From assembly GCA_946405575.1 (NCBI GenBank), contig CAMJHP010000001.1, positions 62,001 through 126,000 of the forward strand: a DNA stretch of 64,000 nucleotides, in the 5' to 3' direction. A program made the position numbers and the translations under genes. The stretch comes from an uncultured Bacteroidales bacterium (lineage in GTDB: Bacteria > Bacteroidota > Bacteroidia > Bacteroidales > F082). The stretch's first letter is position 1, and each line of letters opens with the position of its first letter. The notes beneath the pieces were generated by a model. The model was not told where the DNA came from, made no database searches, and saw only the letters and a list, made by a program, of their open reading frames with translations. Of this stretch, positions 1-8,550 are shown piece by piece.

Positions 1-8
1 CAAAGGTA
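1..8 (-). promoter_or_regulatory. Bacteroidetes-type -7 box (TACCTTTG on minus strand) for a gene left of the window
   Basis: caaaggta at 1-8 is the reverse complement of TACCTTTG. Confidence 0.45.
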
Positions 9-117
9 CAACTTTTTTTTATTACGACGTTTTTTTTCGGTTTTTTGGGTGGTTTCGAAATAAAAACATCCCAATTCAATTGAAACTTCGTAATTTTACC
101 CCCTCAAACGAAACACC

Positions 118-2964
118 ATGGAAAACACAGATAAAAAACTCTTCCTCTTAGATGCCTACGCACTGATATACAGGGCTTTCTTCGCCATGAGCAAGAACCC
201 TCGGATGAACTCGAAAGGCCTCAACACTTCGGCAGTGATGGGCTTCTTGAACTCACTTTACGAGATTCTGCAGAAAGAGAAACCCACCCACATCGGTGTG
301 GCCTTCGACGTGTCTGGCACCGCCCAACGGCAGGCCGAATACAGCGAATACAAAGCCAACCGCGAGAAGATGCCCGACGACCTTCGCGACTCCATACCTT
401 ATATCATCAGGCTCATCGAGGCCTTCAACATCCCCGTCTATGGCGTGGAGGGCTACGAGGCCGACGACGTCATCGGCACCCTTTCGAAAAAAGCCGAACA
501 GCAGGGCTTCCTCACCTATATGATGACCCCCGACAAGGACTTTGGACAACTGGTAACCGACCGAATCCTGCTCTACAAACCTGCCAAGTTCGGCGAACCT
601 GCCCAGGTTTGGGGCCCCAAAGAGGTCTGCGAACGCTATGGCATCAAAGAACCCAAACAACTCATCGACATCCTAGGTCTTTGGGGCGATGCTGCCGACA
701 ACATCCCAGGCATTCCTGGTATTGGTGAGAAGACCGCTTCTACTTTAGTGGGTCGATACGGCAGCGTGGAAAATCTCATTGCCCACACCGACGAACTAAA
801 AGGCAAGCAAAAGGAGAATGTCGTGAATTTTGCCGAACAAGGCCTGATGTCGAAGAAGCTGGCTACCATCAACCTGGAGGTGCCTGTCGAGTTCAACGAA
901 GAAGAACTGCGTGCCAAAGAGCCCGACGTGCCTACGCTAATGGCATTGTTTGAGGAACTGGAGTTCAGGACCTTTGCCAAACGCTTCTTAGAAGATTATA
1001 AGGAGAGATTCGGGGGTGACTCCCCCCTGCCCCCCTCCCAGAGGGTGAATCAAGCCAAAGAAACAAATCTACAACCCAATCTCTTTTCTCCTAACGCAAC
1101 CTTCGACCTCTTCAACCAAGACGACAACGACGGCCTGCTCGAGTTCTCTGACAAGGAATCAGCAAAGACCGTACAACACGAATACAAACTGGTGGAAAGC
1201 GAAGAAGACATCAAAGCATTGGCGGAAATGTTATCCATGCAGAGCCGATTCGTTTTCGACACCGAAACGACCCATATCGACGTGTATTCTGCTGAGTTGG
1301 TAGGGCTTTCTTTTGCCATTAAAGCCCATGAGGCCTGGTATCTGCCTATGCCTACCGAGCGCGGTGACTGCCAAAAAAAGCTGGAGTTATTAAGACCTTT
1401 GTTCGAGGACGAAAACATTCTGAAAATCGGGCAAAACCTGAAATACGACATCTCTATGCTTGCACGATACGGCATTAGCGTGAAAGGCAAGATGTTTGAC
1501 ACTATGCTGGCTCACTACCTGTTGGAGCCCGAACAACGTCACAATATGGACTATTTGGCCGAGATTTACCTCAACTACCTCACCATCCCCATCGAGGACC
1601 TGATTGGCAAAGGCCGACAACAGAAGACGATGCGCGAAGTGCCTAAAGAGACAGTGAAAGAATATGCTGCGGAGGATGCCGACATCACGCTCCAACTCTA
1701 CGAGAAGCTGCTGCCTCTATTAAAGGAAAATGGCGTGGAGAAACTATTCTATGAGCTTGAGATGCCGCTGGTGCCCGTACTCAGTCGTATGGAAGCCAAC
1801 GGCGTGAAGATTGACACAGGAAACCTACAGCAAATCAGTGAAACCTTTGGAAGTGAGATTCATAAGATTGAAGGACAAATCTACGAAGCCGCTGGAACAC
1901 CCTTCAACATTGCCTCACCGAAACAGTTGGGTGAAATCCTCTTCGAGAAACTGAGAATCGATGAGAAAGCAAAGAAAACCAAGACAGGGCAATATGCTAC
2001 AGGTGAGGATGTCCTTCAAAAACTCGCCCACAAGCATCCTATCATTAACCTGATTTTGGACTACCGCTCGTTCACCAAGCTGAAATCGACTTATTTGGAT
2101 GCACTGCCAGCTTTGGTCAATCCGAGGGACGGGCTCATCCACACCTCTTATAACCAAGCGGTTACGGCAACTGGACGTTTGAGTTCCAACAACCCTAACC
2201 TGCAAAACATCCCCGTGCGCACAGAGAAAGGCCGTGAAATCCGTCGCGCTTTTGTACCGCGCAGTCCACAATACACCCTTTTGGCCGCTGACTACAGCCA
2301 AATCGAGTTGCGTATCATCGCCCATTTGAGCCAAGACCCAGCTATGGTGAACGACTTCAACCTTGGTCACGACATACATGCAGCCACGGCTGCCAAAGTG
2401 TTCCATGTGCCGATGGACCAAGTCACCAAAGAGCAGCGCAGCCGTGCCAAGGCGGTCAACTTCGGCATCATCTATGGCATGTCCGCCTTTGGCTTGGCAG
2501 AACGTATGGAATTGTCGCGCAGCGAGGCTGCCGACATCATCAAAAAGTACTTCGAGGAGTATGCTGGCATCAAGGAATATATGAACCGCAGCATCGCCTT
2601 GGCACGGGAACGTGGTTATGCAGAGACCATTCTAGGTCGCCGGCGCTACCTGCGCGACATTAACGGTGCGAACAGCGTGGTGCGTGGTTTCGCCGAGCGC
2701 AATGCCATCAACGCGCCTATCCAGGGCAGCTCTGCCGACATGATCAAGATTGCTATGATTGGCATCCACCAAGAGATGGAACGACTAAAGATGCAATCGA
2801 AGATGATTTTACAGGTACATGACGAACTGGTGTTCGACGCACATCTCGATGAATTAGATGCCTTGAAGACTATCGTTCAGGATAAGATGGTGAATGCCTT
2901 GCCGCTGTCAGTGCCGGTCATCGTTGAAATGAATACTGGTGCCAACTGGCTGGAGGCGCATTAG
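118..2964 (+). CDS. polA: DNA polymerase I
   Basis: 948 aa with N-terminal 5'-3' exonuclease motifs (LLDAYALIYRAFFA, DNIPGIPGIGEKTA), 3'-5' exo FDTETT, polymerase motifs DYSQIELRIIAHLS and VHDELVF. Confidence 0.98.
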   Translation: MENTDKKLFLLDAYALIYRAFFAMSKNPRMNSKGLNTSAVMGFLNSLYEILQKEKPTHIGVAFDVSGTAQRQAEYSEYKANREKMPDDLRDSIPYIIRLIEAFNIPVYGVEGYEADDVIGTLSKKAEQQGFLTYMMTPDKDFGQLVTDRILLYKPAKFGEPAQVWGPKEVCERYGIKEPKQLIDILGLWGDAADNIPGIPGIGEKTASTLVGRYGSVENLIAHTDELKGKQKENVVNFAEQGLMSKKLATINLEVPVEFNEEELRAKEPDVPTLMALFEELEFRTFAKRFLEDYKERFGGDSPLPPSQRVNQAKETNLQPNLFSPNATFDLFNQDDNDGLLEFSDKESAKTVQHEYKLVESEEDIKALAEMLSMQSRFVFDTETTHIDVYSAELVGLSFAIKAHEAWYLPMPTERGDCQKKLELLRPLFEDENILKIGQNLKYDISMLARYGISVKGKMFDTMLAHYLLEPEQRHNMDYLAEIYLNYLTIPIEDLIGKGRQQKTMREVPKETVKEYAAEDADITLQLYEKLLPLLKENGVEKLFYELEMPLVPVLSRMEANGVKIDTGNLQQISETFGSEIHKIEGQIYEAAGTPFNIASPKQLGEILFEKLRIDEKAKKTKTGQYATGEDVLQKLAHKHPIINLILDYRSFTKLKSTYLDALPALVNPRDGLIHTSYNQAVTATGRLSSNNPNLQNIPVRTEKGREIRRAFVPRSPQYTLLAADYSQIELRIIAHLSQDPAMVNDFNLGHDIHAATAAKVFHVPMDQVTKEQRSRAKAVNFGIIYGMSAFGLAERMELSRSEAADIIKKYFEEYAGIKEYMNRSIALARERGYAETILGRRRYLRDINGANSVVRGFAERNAINAPIQGSSADMIKIAMIGIHQEMERLKMQSKMILQVHDELVFDAHLDELDALKTIVQDKMVNALPLSVPVIVEMNTGANWLEAH
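1007..1051. repeat. G/C-rich palindromic insert inside polA linker
   Basis: gattcgggggtgactccccc...gagggtgaatc; inverted arms ggggg/ccccc and gattc/gaatc; encodes low-complexity RFGGDSPLPPSQRVNQ between domains. Confidence 0.4.
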
Positions 2965-3058
2965 CGAATACGGCGAAGATATACAACGGCGAATTAGACA
3001 AATTTTGCGAATTTAATGGGCAACAAATGCAATTCGTTTCATTCGGGTAATTCGCCGA
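2963..3058. repeat. left copy of ~95-bp hairpin repeat flanking GxxExxY gene
   Basis: acggcgaagatatacaacggcgaattagacaaattttgcgaattt...attcgggtaattcgccg; inverted-repeat ends; homologous to 3466-3560. Confidence 0.8.
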
Positions 3059-3073
3059 CAAAAATATAAACCT

Positions 3074-3463
3074 ATGGAGGACAGAATACTATTCAAGGAA
3101 GAATCTTATAAAATTATCGGAGCAGCAATGGAAGTACACAAAGTGCTCGGTTGTGGCTTTACAGAGCCTGTTTATCAAGAGGCTTTGGAACTTGAATTCC
3201 AATTGCGCAACATTCCGTATGTACGTGAAAAGAAATTCCAAATAACTTATAAAGGCCGACTTTTGGACAAAGATTTTCGGCCTGATTTTGTTTGTTACGA
3301 TGAAATCATCGTTGAATTGAAAGCGGTTTCGGATTTTACCGATGAGCATTACGCCCAAGTTTACAATTACTTGAAAGCCTGCGAAATGGACTTAGGTCTG
3401 CTTATCAACTTCGGCAAAAAGTCTTTGGAACATAAACGAATCCCTTGCACCCAAAAATGGTAG
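3074..3463 (+). CDS. GxxExxY family protein (PD-(D/E)XK nuclease-like)
   Basis: EVHKVLGCGFTEPVYQEALELEF, DFVCYDEIIVELKAV, YLKACEMDLGLLINFG. Confidence 0.92.
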   Translation: MEDRILFKEESYKIIGAAMEVHKVLGCGFTEPVYQEALELEFQLRNIPYVREKKFQITYKGRLLDKDFRPDFVCYDEIIVELKAVSDFTDEHYAQVYNYLKACEMDLGLLINFGKKSLEHKRIPCTQKW

Positions 3464-3465
3464 CA

Positions 3466-3560
3466 GAACGGCAAATTATGTAACAACGGCAAATTAGACG
3501 AATTCTGCGAATTTGGTTTTGTGATGAATGCGATTCGCCTAATTCGAATAATTCGCCGTT
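3466..3560. repeat. right copy of ~95-bp hairpin repeat flanking GxxExxY gene
   Basis: acggcaaattatgtaacaacggcaaattagacgaattctgcgaattt...attcgaataattcgccg; aligns to 2963-3058 in direct orientation. Confidence 0.8.
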
Positions 3561-3580
3561 GAAAGAAATCAAACCGTTCC

Positions 3581-5641
3581 TTAGCCAACGCTACATCCCG
3601 GCGCGACCAAGTCGCTAGGCGTCAGCAGCACAAGGCGACCATCCTTGTCCTCAGCAGAAAGAATCATACCCTCGCTGACCACACCCTTCAGCTTGCGCGG
3701 CTCGAAGTTGGCAACGAAACAGACCTGCTTGCCAACGAGCTTCTCAGGCTCGGTGTAATACTTGGCGATGCCGCTGACTATGGTGCGTTTCTGCATACCG
3801 TCGTCGATGAGGAATTGTAGCAACTTGTCGGCCTTCGGCACCTTCTGGCACTCAAGGACGGTACCCACACGGACATCCACCTTCATATAGTCGTCGAAAC
3901 TGACCACGGGTTTTACCGCAGCGGGTTTCCAAGCATTCAGCTGATTAGCCTTCTTGGTGTCCTCCAATTTTTGCAACTGTGCAGCCACCACACTGTCCTC
4001 GACCTTCTCGAACAACAGCTCGGGCTGGTTGATGAGATGGCCTTCAGGCAGCAAGACAGTGTTCTCGGCATCGTTCCAGCCCTTCACTTCGAGGTCAATC
4101 ATCTGCTGGAGCTTCTTTGCGCTGAACGGCAGGAAAGGCTCGCTGAGGATAGCCAAGTGCGCCACAATCTGTAAAGACAAAGCCATCACGGTCTTCACAC
4201 GCTCAGGGTCGGTTTTGATTTGCTTCCAAGGCTCGTTATCGGTGAGGTATTTGTTACCGAGGCGGGCCAAGTTCATCAGCTCTGACAAAGCTTCGCGGAA
4301 CTTGTAGGTATCCAACAGATGACCGATTTTGGCAGGATAAGCGTTCATCTCTTCGATGACGGCTTTGTCGGTGTCGTTGAGGTCGCCCAAAGCAGACACG
4401 GCACCTTCATAATACTTATGCGTCAACACCAAGGTACGATTGACGAAGTTACCGAAGATGGCTAACAGCTCGTTGTTGTTGCGGTCCTGATAGTCCTTCC
4501 AAGTGAAGTTGTTGTCCTTAGTCTCGGGAGCGTTTGCGGTCAAAACGTAACGCAGCACATCCTGCTTGCCCGGGAACTCCTCAAGGTATTCGTGTAGCCA
4601 CACGGCCCAGTTGCGCGAAGTCGAGATCTTGTCGTTCTCGAGATTGAGGAACTCGTTGGCGGGCACATTGTCAGGCATGATATAGTCGCCGTAGGCTTTC
4701 ATCATACAGGGGAAGATGATGCAGTGGAACACGATATTGTCCTTGCCGATGAAATGCACCAGCTTGGTCTCGGGGTCTTTCCACCACTTCTCCCAGTCGT
4801 CGCAGCGTTGTTCGCAGATCTCCTTGGTGTTGGAGATGTAGCCGATGGGCGCGTCAAACCAGACGTAAAGCACTTTGCCTTCGGCACCCTCAATCGGGAC
4901 GGGAACGCCCCAATCCAAGTCACGGGTGACGGCACGAGGCTGCAAGCCGCCGTCGAGCCAGCTCTTCACCTGACCGTAGACATTCGACTTCCACTCCTTG
5001 TGGCCTTCGAGGATCCATTCACGGAGCCAAGGCTCGTATTGGTCGAGAGGCAGATACCAATGTTTGGTCGGCTTCTTCACCAAGGCCGCGCCGCTGAGTT
5101 GCGAATGCGGATTGATGAGTTCGTCAGGACTCAATGAGCTGCCGCATTTTTCGCATTGGTCGCCGTAGGCTCCTTCAGCACCACATTTCGGACAGGTGCC
5201 AACGATATATCTGTCACTCAAGAACTTCTGACGTTCGGGGTCAAAATATTGTTCGGTCTCCTTCTCAATAAACTTACCCTCGTCGTAGAGTTTTTTGAAG
5301 AACTCTTGGGCCGTAACGCGGTGCATTTTAGAAGAAGTGCGTGAGTAAATATCGTAACTGATACCCAACTCCTCGAATGATTTTTTTATGATTTCGTGGT
5401 AACGGTCTACAATATCCTGAGGCGTAACGCCCTCTTTTTCAGCTTTGATGGTAATCGGAACACCGTGCTCGTCGGAACCACCGACAAACAGAACGTCCTC
5501 GCCGCGCATTCGCAGATATCGGACATAAGTGTCGGCGGGAATATAGACACCGGCTAAGTGACCGATGTGGACGGGGCCATTGGCATAGGGCAAAGCCGTA
5601 GTTACGGTGTAACGCTTAAAGTGTTTGTTCGTTGATTCCAT
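3581..5641 (-). CDS. metG: methionyl-tRNA synthetase
   Basis: [18 protein letters not shown], zinc knuckle [24 protein letters not shown]-terminal tRNA-binding domain; start taken at [22 protein letters not shown] rather than the ORF-track upstream start. Confidence 0.96.
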   Translation of the reverse strand: MESTNKHFKRYTVTTALPYANGPVHIGHLAGVYIPADTYVRYLRMRGEDVLFVGGSDEHGVPITIKAEKEGVTPQDIVDRYHEIIKKSFEELGISYDIYSRTSSKMHRVTAQEFFKKLYDEGKFIEKETEQYFDPERQKFLSDRYIVGTCPKCGAEGAYGDQCEKCGSSLSPDELINPHSQLSGAALVKKPTKHWYLPLDQYEPWLREWILEGHKEWKSNVYGQVKSWLDGGLQPRAVTRDLDWGVPVPIEGAEGKVLYVWFDAPIGYISNTKEICEQRCDDWEKWWKDPETKLVHFIGKDNIVFHCIIFPCMMKAYGDYIMPDNVPANEFLNLENDKISTSRNWAVWLHEYLEEFPGKQDVLRYVLTANAPETKDNNFTWKDYQDRNNNELLAIFGNFVNRTLVLTHKYYEGAVSALGDLNDTDKAVIEEMNAYPAKIGHLLDTYKFREALSELMNLARLGNKYLTDNEPWKQIKTDPERVKTVMALSLQIVAHLAILSEPFLPFSAKKLQQMIDLEVKGWNDAENTVLLPEGHLINQPELLFEKVEDSVVAAQLQKLEDTKKANQLNAWKPAAVKPVVSFDDYMKVDVRVGTVLECQKVPKADKLLQFLIDDGMQKRTIVSGIAKYYTEPEKLVGKQVCFVANFEPRKLKGVVSEGMILSAEDKDGRLVLLTPSDLVAPGCSVG

Positions 5642-5794
5642 AGTGTTATTGTATTTGAAAAACGGGTGCAAAGGTAAAGATATTTGTTGATTTTTGAATT
5701 GTTTATTTGTTGAATTGTTGATGGGAAAGCCGAAAATACGGTATTTTTGTAGGCTGAAACCTGCATTTGATAGATGGGCATAAGTATACATATT

Positions 5795-5857
5795 GGACGC
5801 GAGACCGCGAGATTACGGGACATTGGCTTGTCTCGAAGTCCCGACGTCGCGTGTTCC
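5795..5857. repeat. palindromic intergenic repeat
   Basis: ggacgcgagaccgcgagattacgggacattggcttgtctcgaagtcccgacgtcgcg; arms cgggac/gtcccg. Confidence 0.45.
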
Positions 5858-5899
5858 GAAGTCAAAAGATTAGCAGTTTAATTTTGAACAGTTACTCAA

Positions 5900-7306
5900 A
5901 TGAGAAAAAAAGACCTCATTTTGTTGGCTATCTTACTAATAACGGCCAACGCTTTTGCCCAAATCACGGGCAAATTTGGAACCTACTACGATCAGCGTGA
6001 GCTGCTGTTTGAGGCTATGCCAACCTCCGAAAACGACATCATCTTCCTCGGCAACAGCATCACCGACGGAGGCGAATGGTGCGAACTATTCGAAAACCCC
6101 AATTGCAAGAACCGAGGCATCAGCGGCGACATTGTGGCAGGTGTGCTCAACAGGCTTGAGACCATCACCAAGGGACAGCCTGCTATGATTTTCCTGATGA
6201 TTGGCACCAACGATATGAACCACGGCATCAATAACGACAGCATCGCACTCGGCGTGCGCGAGGTGGTGCAACGCATCAAACGGGAATCGCCACATACCCA
6301 TATCATCGTGCAGAGCATCCTACCCACCAACGATTGTTATGGCCTCTTCACGGGCCACACCAAACGTTGGCAGGATGTGGCTGTCATCAACAATATGATC
6401 AAGACTATGACGGAAGAAGAAAATGTCACTTATCTTGATTTATACAACCATTTTGCCACCGAAGAAGGCAAGATGGATCCGAAATACAGCAACGATGGCT
6501 TGCACCTTAACGCATTGGGATACCAACTCTGGAAAGAGATTGTAGATGACGAAATTGGCACGTTGCCTCAACCCGTGCGAAAGAGCAAAATGCCAATTTG
6601 GCTCAACCTCTCGGCTGGCGGCAACATTGCAGACTGCTACGACAATGGAACTTTGCCCTTTCGTTATTTAGGAATAGGAGGCAACCTATGTCTTGGAATC
6701 ACTTTTGAATGGCGACGCTGCCACATCCAAAACGAGACGCGACTATTTTACAATATATTGAAAATCAACGGATATTCTATCGACATAGACAACAAGACAG
6801 AATTTCTTTACCGTTTTTATGACAGCGAGCGCAACCATTTGCACCTATGGATGGGGGGATCTCTCCAAAGTTATTATAACAACAAGGAGATACCTGCAAT
6901 GATGAATGCTTCATCAGGTAGAACCGTTTTCGAGAACCTCTGCGCCGAGGCGATGTTGAGTTATGACTTTGCCTTCATTCATGGTGGCAGCCATAATTTG
7001 CTAACCGCCTACGGCAAACTGACGCTACCTTTGGCTGGCTTGGCGATACGTCCTGGCTATGCCTATGTAGACAACTACACCAGCAACATCTATGAATCCA
7101 GCACCATTATGAAGGATTACAAGGTCTTTTGCAAGTTTTTCCCTGGCATTGAAACAAATACTGGATTGTATTTCAATCTTTTGAATGGCAATCGCATTGG
7201 ATTATCCTATCGTTGGAACTACCTCTCAACAGGCAAAAAGGGCAACTACCGTTTTGACAATGCTTTACATTCCATCTACCTTAGCTTTATGTTTAACATT
7301 AATTGA
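5900..7306 (+). CDS. SGNH/GDSL hydrolase with C-terminal putative outer-membrane beta-barrel
   Basis: FLGNSITDGGEW, MIGTNDMNHG, NDGLHLNALGYQLW; C-terminal ~240 aa of alternating amphipathic strands ending SIYLSFMFNIN. Confidence 0.8.
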   Translation: MRKKDLILLAILLITANAFAQITGKFGTYYDQRELLFEAMPTSENDIIFLGNSITDGGEWCELFENPNCKNRGISGDIVAGVLNRLETITKGQPAMIFLMIGTNDMNHGINNDSIALGVREVVQRIKRESPHTHIIVQSILPTNDCYGLFTGHTKRWQDVAVINNMIKTMTEEENVTYLDLYNHFATEEGKMDPKYSNDGLHLNALGYQLWKEIVDDEIGTLPQPVRKSKMPIWLNLSAGGNIADCYDNGTLPFRYLGIGGNLCLGITFEWRRCHIQNETRLFYNILKINGYSIDIDNKTEFLYRFYDSERNHLHLWMGGSLQSYYNNKEIPAMMNASSGRTVFENLCAEAMLSYDFAFIHGGSHNLLTAYGKLTLPLAGLAIRPGYAYVDNYTSNIYESSTIMKDYKVFCKFFPGIETNTGLYFNLLNGNRIGLSYRWNYLSTGKKGNYRFDNALHSIYLSFMFNIN

Positions 7307-8340
7307 TGAAAGTCATGAGAAAAAAGCATTTTCCTATACTCTGTTTATCAATTCTCTTTTTTGCGTCCTGCGAACGTGCTTTTATGGAACAGGACGAGCC
7401 TAAAGATCCCATCAGTGTGTTCGATTATCTATGGAACAAAGTGGACCAGCAGTATGCCTTTTTCGATGTGAAAGGTGTGGACTGGGACTCGGTGCGTGAA
7501 ATATACCGACCAAAAGTACACGATGATATGGATAAAGAGAGCCTTTTCCATATTTGCGCCGCGATGCTCAACACCCTGCAAGATGGCCATACCAACCTAT
7601 TTTCTAGTTTTGACGTCTCACGCAACGACTCGGTGTACTATAGGATGATTGCCCATAAAAACATCGATGAAAAAGTAGTAATACTCAACTATTTAACACT
7701 AAACCATCATTCCACTGGTGCGTTTTCCCACAATGCCATCTGCAACGGGAAAGTGGCCTATGTACGCTATGACTCATTTGAGAACACCATCAGCGAGGAT
7801 GTTTTGAAAAACATCGTGAACCGTTACAAAGACTGCCAAGGTATGATTATCGACCTGCGACAGAACAGCGGCGGCAGCATAAACAACATCCGCATCTTGC
7901 TCAGCATCTTCGACAACCACAAACAGCCATTGTATGCCACACAAATCAAATCAGGGAAAGAGCATGATGCATTCACAGATCTTGAAACCGTTTGTGCCAC
8001 GGACACTTGTATTTTGGAAACGCCATACAACAAACCTGTTGCAGTATTGATTGACCGAGGCTCATACAGCGCAACTTCGTTCTTTGCCCTCTGCACGATG
8101 GGCTATCCTAACATTCGCTTGTTTGGTGACTACAGCGGCGGTGGACTCGGACTTCCCAACGGAGGTGCCCTACCCAACGGCTGGGTATATCGTTTCAGTA
8201 TCACACGCACCATCGCTATCGACGGCCACAACTACGAAAATGGCGTACCACCCACCGAACGAGTCATCCTCGACCCCACCTGCGTTGCCCAAGGCATCGA
8301 CAATGTGATTGAAGCTGCAGCGGACTGGATTCTTAATTAA
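7306..8340 (+). CDS. S41 family peptidase (lipoprotein)
   Basis: signal peptide with FASCER lipobox; IIDLRQNSGGS, VLIDRGSYSATSFFAL; ATG overlaps upstream stop (TGATG). Confidence 0.85.
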   Translation: MKVMRKKHFPILCLSILFFASCERAFMEQDEPKDPISVFDYLWNKVDQQYAFFDVKGVDWDSVREIYRPKVHDDMDKESLFHICAAMLNTLQDGHTNLFSSFDVSRNDSVYYRMIAHKNIDEKVVILNYLTLNHHSTGAFSHNAICNGKVAYVRYDSFENTISEDVLKNIVNRYKDCQGMIIDLRQNSGGSINNIRILLSIFDNHKQPLYATQIKSGKEHDAFTDLETVCATDTCILETPYNKPVAVLIDRGSYSATSFFALCTMGYPNIRLFGDYSGGGLGLPNGGALPNGWVYRFSITRTIAIDGHNYENGVPPTERVILDPTCVAQGIDNVIEAAADWILN

Positions 8341-8550
8341 GTAAATTGGCATAATTAGTCAACATATTCGGACAATGACAGAATACTGTACATTAATTTC
8401 GAACGATTACTTGTCCATATCTATTATACATAGTTGTTTAGTTGACCTAAGACGGACGAATACCTAACATCAAAACAATTTTCCATAAAACAGCAATAAA
8501 AGAGAAATCCAGCCGTTAAACCGTCAAATCGATATATTGGAATTTGTTCT

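Noticed and set aside
253-660. Antisense ORFs inside polA (also 636-980, 1050-1502, 1915-2421)
   Set aside because: Shadow frames of a strong coding gene with no recognisable motif; GC-skewed codon pattern explains them.
8341-8550. Possible riboswitch upstream of the TonB receptor gene
   Set aside because: The 210-bp gap is AT-rich, but I could not identify a known riboswitch core (e.g. a B12 box) by eye.
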